From Bacillota bacterium (GTDB taxonomy: Bacteria; Bacillota; Clostridia; Oscillospirales; JAKOTC01): a DNA stretch of 7,028 nt. The position numbers and the translations under genes are program-made. A model generated the notes under the pieces. It saw only the letters and a program-made list of their open reading frames with translations. It had not been told where the DNA came from and did not search any database. Location of the stretch: assembly GCA_029776465.1 (NCBI GenBank), contig JAKOTC010000139.1:1-7028 (forward strand). Direction: 5' to 3'. Below are positions 1 to 4,768 of the stretch, piece after piece (positions within the stretch are counted from its first letter, which is position 1; every line of letters starts with the position of its first letter).

Positions 1-75
1 AATGGCTGCGTCCGGCTTATGGCTGTAAAAATCCCTCAACTTTTGAATTGCTTTTGCATTTTTATTGATCACCAT
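1..75 (-). CDS. unidentified protein, N-terminal 25 codons only (truncated by window edge)
   Basis: Read on the minus strand, an ATG at 75-73 opens a frame that stays open to the window edge, giving 25 residues that begin MVINKNAKAIQKLRDFYSHK and then run on with Pro, Asp and Ala. A strong purine-rich ribosome binding site (AGGGGGAAC, about 77-85 on the complement) sits 5 bases upstream, and a probable minus-strand promoter lies at 193-221, so this looks like a genuine gene start. A GTG directly after the ATG (72-70) is an in-frame alternative with slightly longer spacing. The visible part is a charged, probably helical N-terminus with no signal peptide or membrane segment. I do not recognise the family from so little sequence and assign no function. 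It is transcribed divergently from rpsU. Confidence 0.6.
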   Translation of the reverse strand, partial: MVINKNAKAIQKLRDFYSHKPDAAI

Positions 76-136
76 GAGTTCCCCCTGCCGTTATTTATTT
101 ATTGCCGAACCTCGGCTGAAACACAAATGCAAATAT

Positions 137-155
137 TCTCATGCGAATAATGAGA
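137..155. repeat. small inverted repeat in the rpsU divergent region
   Basis: TCTCAT (137-142) and ATGAGA (150-155) form a perfect 6-bp inverted repeat with a 7-base spacer. It lies within a larger imperfect inverted arrangement: GCAAATATTCTCATG (129-143) against CATGAATATGC (161-171). A related GCATATCTCAT occurs at 199-209, overlapping the minus-strand promoter. All of these lie in the inferred leader or promoter of the minus-strand gene, so they could be regulator sites or RNA structure. No known operator consensus is matched with certainty. Confidence 0.35.
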
Positions 156-192
156 TCACTCATGAATATGCAAACAAAGCAAAACTAAAAAT

Positions 193-221
193 ATTATAGC
201 ATATCTCATTTATTGAAACAA
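193..221 (-). promoter_or_regulatory. probable sigma-A promoter for the leftmost minus-strand gene
   Basis: On the minus strand, -35 TTGTTT (221-216) is followed by a 17-base spacer and a perfect -10 TATAAT (198-193). TGC directly before the -10 makes an extended -10. The -35 matches consensus at only 3 of 6 positions, but the extended -10 could compensate. Transcription would start near 186, giving a leader of about 110 nt before the ATG at 75. That leader contains a small hairpin (104-116, stem GCCGA/TCGGC). Confidence 0.6.
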
Positions 222-285
222 CCTCTTCATTAAATTTTGAAAATCTAGGCATTTGTCGGCCATTTGGGTTTTTGGTCACAGCTAC

Positions 286-314
286 TTGACACGAAGATGG
301 TCTTATGGTATAAT
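286..314 (+). promoter_or_regulatory. strong consensus sigma-A promoter of rpsU
   Basis: Perfect -35 TTGACA (286-291), a 17-base spacer and perfect -10 TATAAT (309-314), with TGG immediately before the -10 forming an extended -10 (TGGTATAAT). This is essentially the ideal vegetative promoter. Transcription would start near 321, leaving a leader of about 38 nt before the GTG start of rpsU. Such strength suits a ribosomal protein gene. Confidence 0.9.
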
Positions 315-342
315 AGCCATAAATTACCCCTGCTTTGGTAGT

Positions 343-352
343 GGAGGGAGGG
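343..352 (+). promoter_or_regulatory. ribosome binding site that decides the rpsU start
   Basis: GGAGGGAGGG lies 6-7 bases before the GTG at 359. The in-frame TTG at 335 and GTG at 341 lie upstream of or at the edge of this site and have no comparable purine tract of their own, so the GTG at 359 is selected. Confidence 0.85.
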
Positions 353-358
353 ATTATT

Positions 359-529
359 GTGGCTGAAGTGCACGTGAAAAACGAGTCTCTGGATAGTGCT
401 CTCAAAAAGTTCAAAAGACAGTGCGCGAGAGACGGCGTTCTCGCCGAAGTTCGCAAAAGAGAGCATTATGAGAAGCCCTCCGTCAAACGTAAGAAAAAGT
501 CGGAGGCTGCCCGTAAACGTAAGTATTAA
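359..529 (+). CDS. rpsU: 30S ribosomal protein S21
   Basis: Encodes bS21, a small basic protein of the 30S subunit platform that acts near the anti-Shine-Dalgarno end of 16S rRNA during initiation. From the GTG at 359 the product is 56 residues, close to the usual 57-58. It begins [20 protein letters not shown], matching the family N-terminus ([12 protein letters not shown]), followed by the conserved [20 protein letters not shown] block (about residues 34-53) and a very basic C-terminus ending RKRKY. Longer in-frame starts (TTG 335, GTG 341) would add residues not seen in the family and would swallow the Shine-Dalgarno site. The gene has its own strong promoter and its own terminator, so it can be made as a short monocistronic mRNA, although it sits just upstream of yqeG. 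Identity is essentially certain and the start is well supported. Confidence 0.97.
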   Translation: MAEVHVKNESLDSALKKFKRQCARDGVLAEVRKREHYEKPSVKRKKKSEAARKRKY

Positions 530-558
530 TGGGTAGGTTCATTCCGTTTGTGCAGATG

Positions 559-582
559 GCGGGCTGAAATGCCCGCTTTTTT
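559..582 (+). terminator. intrinsic terminator of rpsU
   Basis: GCGGGC (559-564), loop TGAAAT and GCCCGC (571-576) make a perfect 6-bp GC stem followed at once by six T (577-582). It lies 29 bases after the rpsU stop codon and 53 bases before the chosen yqeG start. The short stem may allow some read-through into yqeG. Confidence 0.88.
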
Positions 583-625
583 GCGTATTAAAACGAGTTC
601 CAGTCTATGCCTATTACTTGTTTTC

Positions 626-630
626 GGAGG
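626..630 (+). promoter_or_regulatory. ribosome binding site that decides the yqeG start
   Basis: GGAGG at 626-630 is 5 bases upstream of the in-frame TTG at 636. The ATG at 631 is in another frame and meets a stop two codons later (atg aat tga). The in-frame TTG at 618 lies before the site and has no ribosome binding site of its own. Confidence 0.75.
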
Positions 631-635
631 ATGAA

Positions 636-1133
636 TTGAGCCGTTTCAAGCCGGATATTGTTGCAGATTCCGTTTTAAAAATCGACCCCGAAACCTTTCT
701 GCATCGGGGCATACTATGGTTGGCCATTGATGTAGACAATACTCTTGCTCTGCCAAACAGCCCCATATTAACCGATGAAATTTCGGCCTGGCTTCAGCGT
801 GTCAAACAGCTGGGCCTGCCTGTCATATTGGTTTCCAACAACTTGGCAGAACGAGTTGAGCCCTTTGCAAAGCTCTGCGGACTGCCCTTTATCAGCCGCG
901 CGATGAAGCCCTTGGGAATGGGTTTGTTCCGGGCTGCTAAAAAAATAGGGCTCCCTTTAAAAAAAGGAGCCCTGATCGGGGATCAGATTTTCACGGATGT
1001 TTATGCCGCCAAAAAGCGCGGTATGCTGGCTGTGCTGGTTCATCCTATGATGGAAGAGGAAAGCCGCTTTTTTTCTATCAAACGCCGTCTTGAACGTTTT
1101 GTCCGTGCAAGGCAGGACAAAAGGGGGGCATAA
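636..1133 (+). CDS. yqeG: YqeG-family HAD phosphatase (candidate phosphatidylglycerophosphate phosphatase)
   Basis: A 165-residue HAD-superfamily hydrolase of the YqeG/Gep4 (mitochondrial PGP phosphatase-like) family. All four HAD motifs are visible: motif I IDVDNTL with nucleophile Asp32 and acid/base Asp34; motif II LVSNN with Ser67; motif III Lys91 in MKPLGMG; motif IV GDQIFTD with Asp116 and Asp121. Family relatives in yeast and plants dephosphorylate phosphatidylglycerophosphate to phosphatidylglycerol; that activity here is an inference. There is no signal peptide or membrane segment. The start is TTG 636, which gives the family-like N-terminus MSRFKPDIVADSV and a length near Bacillus YqeG (172 aa). 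The TTG at 618 would add six residues (total 171). The next gene begins 2 bases after the stop, so the two are translationally close and probably co-transcribed. I see no clear promoter between the rpsU terminator and this gene. Confidence 0.92.
   Translation: MSRFKPDIVADSVLKIDPETFLHRGILWLAIDVDNTLALPNSPILTDEISAWLQRVKQLGLPVILVSNNLAERVEPFAKLCGLPFISRAMKPLGMGLFRAAKKIGLPLKKGALIGDQIFTDVYAAKKRGMLAVLVHPMMEEESRFFSIKRRLERFVRARQDKRGA
947..973. repeat. 8-bp perfect inverted repeat inside yqeG
   Basis: AGGGCTCC (947-954) and GGAGCCCT (966-973) are perfect reverse complements around an 11-base loop that ends in seven A. Another run of seven A (939-945) lies just before the left arm. The element is entirely inside the coding region and would make a stable mRNA hairpin. 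No U-tract follows the right arm. Confidence 0.6.
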
Positions 1134-1135
1134 TT

Positions 1136-2002
1136 TTGAATGCCCGTTTCGGCCCTGCCGGCACCTGCAATGACTTTTTGGCAGCCGGAAATAAAAGCTC
1201 TCTTCAACTCCCCGGTTTTCTTTCGGATCTGGGTTTAAATGCCTTTGAATGGCAGTGTGGGCATGGCGTAAACATCAATGAAAAAAATGCGCTGGCTTTT
1301 TCCGAGCTCGCCCATGCCGCAGATATTCAGGTATCCGTGCATTCTCCTTATTACATCTCCCTGTCGGGAACGGATGAGACAAAGCGGTTGAAAAGCTTGG
1401 ATTATTTGCTGCAAAGCGCTCGTGCCGTCCGTCTGCTGGGCGGACGCCGAGTGGTGGTTCACAGCGGATCGGCCTCGAAAATCAGCCGAAGCAAAGCGAT
1501 GGAACTGGCCGAAGACACTTTGACCAAGACCATTGCCCTGCTGGATTCCGAGGGATATGATGATATCGTCCTCTGCCCCGAAACCATGGGAAAGGTCAAC
1601 CAGCTCGGCACCGTGGAGGAAGTCTGCCGGCTGTGCCAGATTGACGAGCGAATGGTTCCCTGCATTGATTTCGGGCATGTGAATGCCATGACAGCCGGAA
1701 GCCTGAAAACATCTTCCGATTATGCCGCGCTCTTAGATACGATTGAAAACCTGCTGGGATATGACCGTTTAAAGATCATGCATGTGCATTTTTCTAAGAT
1801 TGCCTACACGGAAAAGGGTGGAGAGCAACGCCATCTGACCTTCGAGGACACCGATTTCGGCCCATTTTTTGAACCTCTGGCCGAAGAATGCGCAAAGCGC
1901 AATCTGACCCCGGTTTTTATCTGCGAATCCGCGGGCAGCCAGTCCCGGAATGCAGTATATATGATGCAGTGCTTTGACTCTCTTGGCAAATCAGCAGGAT
2001 AA
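1136..2002 (+). CDS. endonuclease IV-like TIM-barrel protein (AP endonuclease family 2)
   Basis: A 288-residue protein of the endonuclease IV/xylose isomerase-like TIM-barrel superfamily. In established endonuclease IV the fold holds three zinc ions and cleaves DNA at abasic sites. Most expected ligands line up: His69 (VHSPYYI), His109 (VVHSGS), Glu149 (CPETMGK), Asp178 and His181 (IDFGH), His216 (HVHFSK), His233 (QRHLTF) and Glu264 (ICESAG). Two features differ from E. coli Nfo: the DTCH signature is DFGH, and the Asp of the D-x-H pair (Asp229 in Nfo) is Gln231. The protein may therefore be a divergent nuclease or a different metal-dependent enzyme of the superfamily. The start is TTG 1136, 7 bases after an AAGGGGGG ribosome binding site that overlaps the end of yqeG. 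The gap to yqeG is 2 bases and to aroQ 30 bases, so it lies in the operon. Fold confidence is high and the exact reaction is uncertain. Confidence 0.85.
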   Translation: MNARFGPAGTCNDFLAAGNKSSLQLPGFLSDLGLNAFEWQCGHGVNINEKNALAFSELAHAADIQVSVHSPYYISLSGTDETKRLKSLDYLLQSARAVRLLGGRRVVVHSGSASKISRSKAMELAEDTLTKTIALLDSEGYDDIVLCPETMGKVNQLGTVEEVCRLCQIDERMVPCIDFGHVNAMTAGSLKTSSDYAALLDTIENLLGYDRLKIMHVHFSKIAYTEKGGEQRHLTFEDTDFGPFFEPLAEECAKRNLTPVFICESAGSQSRNAVYMMQCFDSLGKSAG

Positions 2003-2032
2003 TAGGTCAAATATGAAAGGACAGGATTGTGT

Positions 2033-2470
2033 ATGGTACATTTCCTTGTGATTCACGGCCCCAACTTAAATTTATTGGGGGAGCGTGAACCCGCGGTATA
2101 TGGCACTGCCACTCTGGATTCGCTGAACAGCACCATTTTAGCCCATGCCGAGTCCATTGGGGTTTCCTGCGAAACCTTCCAGTCCAACCATGAGGGTGAG
2201 ATCATCGACAAAATCCAAAAAGCCCGCAAAACCGCCGATGGTATCATACTCAATGCCGGAGCCTTTACCCATTACAGTTATGCCATCCGGGATGCTTTGG
2301 CCTCTGTCAAGCTCCCCGTCATCGAAGTTCATTTATCCAACATCTATGCCCGGGAGGAATTCCGCCACCATTCGGTGATCGCTCCGGTTTGTCTGGGACA
2401 GATTACGGGGCTTGGGCAGAAAGGCTATCTGCTGGCTATGGATGCACTTTTAGACCAAATTAAACAATAA
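2033..2470 (+). CDS. aroQ: type II 3-dehydroquinate dehydratase
   Basis: Cytosolic shikimate-pathway enzyme that converts 3-dehydroquinate to 3-dehydroshikimate. The 145-residue length fits the type II (dodecameric) family. Landmarks seen are the N-terminal HGPNLNLLGEREPAVYG with flexible-lid Arg18 and catalytic Tyr23, QSNHEGEIID (50-59), NAGAFTHYS with Asn74 and His80, the catalytic His100 in IEVHLSN, Arg111 in REEFRHHS, and a C-terminal GxxGYLLAMDALL helix. The family often has NPGA where this has NAGA, a tolerated change. The ATG at 2033 was chosen because AGGA at 2023-2026 sits 6 bases upstream and the protein then starts right at the first beta strand. A TTG at 2027 would add only Met-Cys. 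It precedes the Xaa-Pro peptidase by 30 bases, the same order as in Bacillus (yqhS-yqhT-efp). Confidence 0.96.
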   Translation: MVHFLVIHGPNLNLLGEREPAVYGTATLDSLNSTILAHAESIGVSCETFQSNHEGEIIDKIQKARKTADGIILNAGAFTHYSYAIRDALASVKLPVIEVHLSNIYAREEFRHHSVIAPVCLGQITGLGQKGYLLAMDALLDQIKQ

Positions 2471-2500
2471 GCAATAAGTTTTTGAAAGGCTGGGAACAAT

Positions 2501-3574
2501 ATGTCATATTCCAATATTGAAGCTTTTGCCGAAAAACTCCCCAAAGGAATTGATGCTGCGGTTATCACCGAGCCTGTTATGCGTCGCTGGCTGACCGGAT
2601 TTGCTTCCTCCGCAGGCATGGTGCTCGTCATTCCCGGCCATTCATATTTTTTAACCGATTTTCGATATTTTGAAGCCGCCACTGCGGCGGTAAAGGATGC
2701 CGAAGTGATTCTGGCCGACCGGTATCGCCATCAGATTAAAGAGCTGCTGACAAAAGCCGGAGCCAAAACTCTTGGTCTGGTGGACAGTGTGGTCACAGTG
2801 GCCGAAAGCCGTGTCTGGCAAAAGGATATGGAGGGTATTGAATGTGTCTTCTCCGAGGAACTCGGAAAAACCCTTCAGGAACTGGCCATGATCAAAAATG
2901 AAACCGAACTGTCCAAAATTCGGGAAGCGCAGAAAATCACCGACGCTGCTTTCCAACATTTCCTTAACACCGCCATGGTCGGGATGACCGAACAGGAAAT
3001 CGCCCTGGACTTGGAAATCTTTATGCGCAAACAAGGAGCAGAAGGCCTTGCGTTTGATTCCATCGTCGTGTCGGGAGCCAAAAGCTCTCTTCCCCACGGT
3101 ACGCCTGGAAATAAAAAGATTCAGCGCGGCGACTTTTTAACGTTGGATATGGGCGCCCGTTATGAAGGATACTGCAGCGACATGACCCGCACCGTCGCCT
3201 TCGGAACCATCAGCGAAAAGCAGAACAAAGTCTATCAAACGGTTTTGGAGGCTCAGCTGGCCGCCCTTCGTGAGATTAAGGCCGGCAAGGTCTGCAAGGA
3301 TATCGACAAAGTGGCAAGGGATATTATCAACGGCGCCGGGTATGACGGCTGCTTCGGCCACGGGCTGGGTCACAGCCTCGGGCTGCAGATACACGAATCT
3401 CCCCGTTTTTCCCCCACCTGTGACACCGTTTTGAAACCCAATATGGTGATGACGGTTGAGCCTGGAATTTACCTGCAGGGCGAGTTCGGCGTGCGGATTG
3501 AAGACATGGTCATAGTGACGGAAAACGGGTGTGAAAATCTCACCCAAAGCCCAAAAGAACTGATTATTTTATAG
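2501..3574 (+). CDS. pepP: Xaa-Pro aminopeptidase, M24B family
   Basis: A 357-residue cytosolic metallopeptidase expected to release the N-terminal residue from peptides whose second residue is proline. Residues about 1-125 form the creatinase-type N-terminal domain (for example RRWLTGF and SYFLTDFRYFEAA), and about 135-350 the pita-bread catalytic domain. The five dinuclear-metal ligands are all visible: Asp216 (LDMGA), Asp227 (CSDMTRT), His291 (GHGLGHSLG), Glu320 (TVEPGIY) and Glu334 (RIEDM). Supporting histidines are His199 (LPHG) and His298 (IHES). Length matches the short Firmicutes form (Bacillus YqhT/PapA, about 353 aa) rather than E. coli PepP. Prolidase (Xaa-Pro dipeptidase) activity is an alternative that sequence cannot exclude. 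The ATG at 2501 has GAAAGG at 2484-2489, a rather long 11-base spacing. It lies between aroQ and efp, a conserved neighbourhood. Confidence 0.93.
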   Translation: MSYSNIEAFAEKLPKGIDAAVITEPVMRRWLTGFASSAGMVLVIPGHSYFLTDFRYFEAATAAVKDAEVILADRYRHQIKELLTKAGAKTLGLVDSVVTVAESRVWQKDMEGIECVFSEELGKTLQELAMIKNETELSKIREAQKITDAAFQHFLNTAMVGMTEQEIALDLEIFMRKQGAEGLAFDSIVVSGAKSSLPHGTPGNKKIQRGDFLTLDMGARYEGYCSDMTRTVAFGTISEKQNKVYQTVLEAQLAALREIKAGKVCKDIDKVARDIINGAGYDGCFGHGLGHSLGLQIHESPRFSPTCDTVLKPNMVMTVEPGIYLQGEFGVRIEDMVIVTENGCENLTQSPKELIIL

Positions 3575-3601
3575 AAAACGGTATAAACTCAATATTAATA
3601 C

Positions 3602-3630
3602 TTGCAAACGCATCGATTTTAATATAGAAT
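3602..3630 (+). promoter_or_regulatory. probable sigma-A promoter of efp
   Basis: TTGCAA (3602-3607, 4 of 6 consensus), a 17-base spacer and TAGAAT (3625-3630, 5 of 6) lie in the 96-bp AT-rich gap between the peptidase and efp. Transcription would start near 3637, about 34 nt before the efp ATG. No intrinsic terminator is visible after the peptidase, so efp may also be reached by read-through from upstream genes. Confidence 0.6.
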
Positions 3631-3670
3631 AATATTCAGGTATGCGTAAACAATATGTGGAGGTAGTATA

Positions 3671-4228
3671 ATGGTTTTAGCAGGAGATTTTCGTAACGGC
3701 ATCACCTTTGAAATGGACGGCAACGTGTATCAGATTATCGAGTTTCAGCACGTGAAGCCCGGCAAAGGTGCCGCATTTGTCCGTACAAAAATCAGAAACG
3801 TAATTTCCGGCGCTGTGGTTGAGCGCACCTTTAACCCTTCGGACAAATTCCCCACCGCTTTTATTGAAAAACGGGATATGCAATATCTGTACAGCGATGA
3901 AGATCTTTATTATATGATGGACAAAGAGACCTATGAGCAGACCCCCATCAGCAAAAGCCTTGTGGGCGACGCTTTCAAGTTCGTCAAAGAGAATATGGAT
4001 GTAAAAGTTTTGTCTTATAAAGGCAATGTCTTCGGCGTTGAGCCCCCGAACTTTGTCGAGCTTCAGGTCACCCAAGCCGAGCCGGGCGTCAAGGGCGACA
4101 CCGCCACCAACGCTACTAAAACAGCTACCCTGGAAACCGGCGCTGTCATCCGTGTTCCCCTGTTCGTTAACGAAGGTGACATGATTCGCATCGATACTCG
4201 TACCGGTGAATACATGGAGCGTGCGTAA
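3671..4228 (+). CDS. efp: translation elongation factor P
   Basis: EF-P binds the ribosome near the E site and relieves stalling at consecutive prolines. The 185-residue product has the standard three-domain layout: an N-terminal KOW-like domain (about 1-63), a central OB domain (about 65-127) and a C-terminal OB domain (about 129-185) with the expected [20 protein letters not shown] stretch and the [17 protein letters not shown] terminus. The loop that reaches the peptidyl-transferase centre reads [10 protein letters not shown] with Lys32 at the tip, the residue modified in Bacillus EF-P and equivalent to Lys34 in E. coli. No modification enzyme is encoded in the window. GGAGG at 3659-3663 lies 7 bases before the ATG. 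The next gene starts 18 bases after the stop with its own strong ribosome binding site, so the two are likely co-transcribed. Confidence 0.98.
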   Translation: MVLAGDFRNGITFEMDGNVYQIIEFQHVKPGKGAAFVRTKIRNVISGAVVERTFNPSDKFPTAFIEKRDMQYLYSDEDLYYMMDKETYEQTPISKSLVGDAFKFVKENMDVKVLSYKGNVFGVEPPNFVELQVTQAEPGVKGDTATNATKTATLETGAVIRVPLFVNEGDMIRIDTRTGEYMERA

Positions 4229-4246
4229 GCCGCGAAAGGAGTAAAA

Positions 4247-4711
4247 ATGACTGTTTTAGAAAAAGTGGCCTATTTGAAAGGCCTGATTAAAGGAATGGAC
4301 GTGGATCCGGAAAGCAAAGAAGGCCGAATCTATGACGCATTCTTGGATGTTTTAGATGACCTTGCTCTCTCCGTCACAGATATGGAAGATTCCATTGCCG
4401 AGATTGACGAGGCTGTGGGCGCTTTGGATGAGGATCTGGGCGCTTTGGAAGGCTATGTCTATGGCGAGGACTTTGATGATGACTGCAGCTGTGGTTGTTC
4501 CCATGAAGAGGACGAGGATGAGGATTGCTGCGAGGATTGCTGCAGCGACGAGGATTGCGATTGCTGCGGAGAGACTCTGTACCAGGTAACCTGCCCCTCT
4601 TGTAATGATGAAATTTATCTGGACGAGGACATGGTTGACAGCGGCAGCATTAAGTGCCCCAACTGTGGTGAAAATCTTGAGTTTGAAACCGACGAGGAAA
4701 CCCAGGAATAA
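4247..4711 (+). CDS. acidic, cysteine-rich zinc-ribbon protein of the CD1247-like Clostridia family
   Basis: A 154-residue, strongly acidic protein with three visible parts. Residues 1-70 are a conserved-looking helical domain (MTVLEKVAYLKGLIKGMDVD, then a heptad-like acidic stretch) resembling the N-terminal domain named after Clostridioides CD1247. Residues 74-109 are almost entirely Asp, Glu and Cys, with ten cysteines (80, 82, 84, 94, 95, 98, 99, 104, 106, 107), including two tandem EDCC units. Residues 110-147 form a small zinc ribbon with CPSC (116-119) and CPNC (137-140). No signal peptide or membrane segment is seen, so it is probably cytosolic. AAAGGAG (4235-4241) lies 5 bases before the ATG. 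It follows efp by 18 bases and is last in the run, ending at a terminator. The family has no function that I can state. Metal binding is inferred from the cysteines, and the link to efp suggests a translation-related or housekeeping role without proving one. Confidence 0.85.
   Translation: MTVLEKVAYLKGLIKGMDVDPESKEGRIYDAFLDVLDDLALSVTDMEDSIAEIDEAVGALDEDLGALEGYVYGEDFDDDCSCGCSHEEDEDEDCCEDCCSDEDCDCCGETLYQVTCPSCNDEIYLDEDMVDSGSIKCPNCGENLEFETDEETQE
4520..4567 (+). repeat. 12-bp tandem repeat inside the cysteine-rich gene
   Basis: GAGGATTGCTGC occurs twice in perfect tandem (4520-4531 and 4532-4543), each copy encoding Glu-Asp-Cys-Cys. Partial copies follow: GAGGATTGC (4550-4558) and GATTGCTGC (4559-4567). 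Unit length is a multiple of three, so gain or loss of a unit keeps the reading frame and changes only the number of acidic/cysteine modules. Confidence 0.85.
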
Positions 4712-4725
4712 TCCTTTGAAGATAA

Positions 4726-4754
4726 AAAGCCAGCGGACCGGATCTGCTGGCTTT
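4726..4754. terminator. bidirectional intrinsic terminator between convergent genes
   Basis: AAAGCCAGC (4726-4734) pairs perfectly with GCTGGCTTT (4746-4754), and the stem can extend by a G-T and a G-C pair, leaving a 7-base loop. On the plus strand the stem runs into TTTATTGTTTT, and on the minus strand it ends in TTTTT before ATC. It starts 14 bases after the stop of the cysteine-rich protein and lies 14 bases beyond the stop of the convergent pgcA, so it serves both. Confidence 0.9.
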
Positions 4755-4768
4755 ATTGTTTTGAACCG

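Noticed and set aside
160..466. Two overlapping minus-strand open frames (160-456 and 245-466)
   Set aside because: They run antisense across the rpsU promoter and the conserved rpsU coding region, have no convincing ribosome binding site, and resemble no known protein.
618..635. TTG 618 as the yqeG start
   Set aside because: It lies upstream of the only good Shine-Dalgarno site (626-630) and would add six residues not typical of the family. TTG 636 fits spacing and homologous N-termini better.
938..973. Possible programmed ribosomal frameshift in yqeG (A7 run followed by a hairpin)
   Set aside because: In the reading frame the run is AAA AAA ATA, which does not make a good slippery heptamer for -1 re-pairing. 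The zero frame also encodes all HAD motifs through to a normal end.
4493..4575. Metallothionein or ferredoxin-like domain in the cysteine-rich linker
   Set aside because: The cysteine spacing (CxCxC, CCxxCC, CxCC) does not match a ferredoxin pattern, and the heavy Asp/Glu content is unlike known metallothioneins. Metal binding is kept only as an inference.
4356..4589. Plus-strand alternate-frame ORF inside the cysteine-rich gene
   Set aside because: It is a frame shadow of the acidic repeat region. The real frame has a strong ribosome binding site, a zinc ribbon and a proper terminator downstream.
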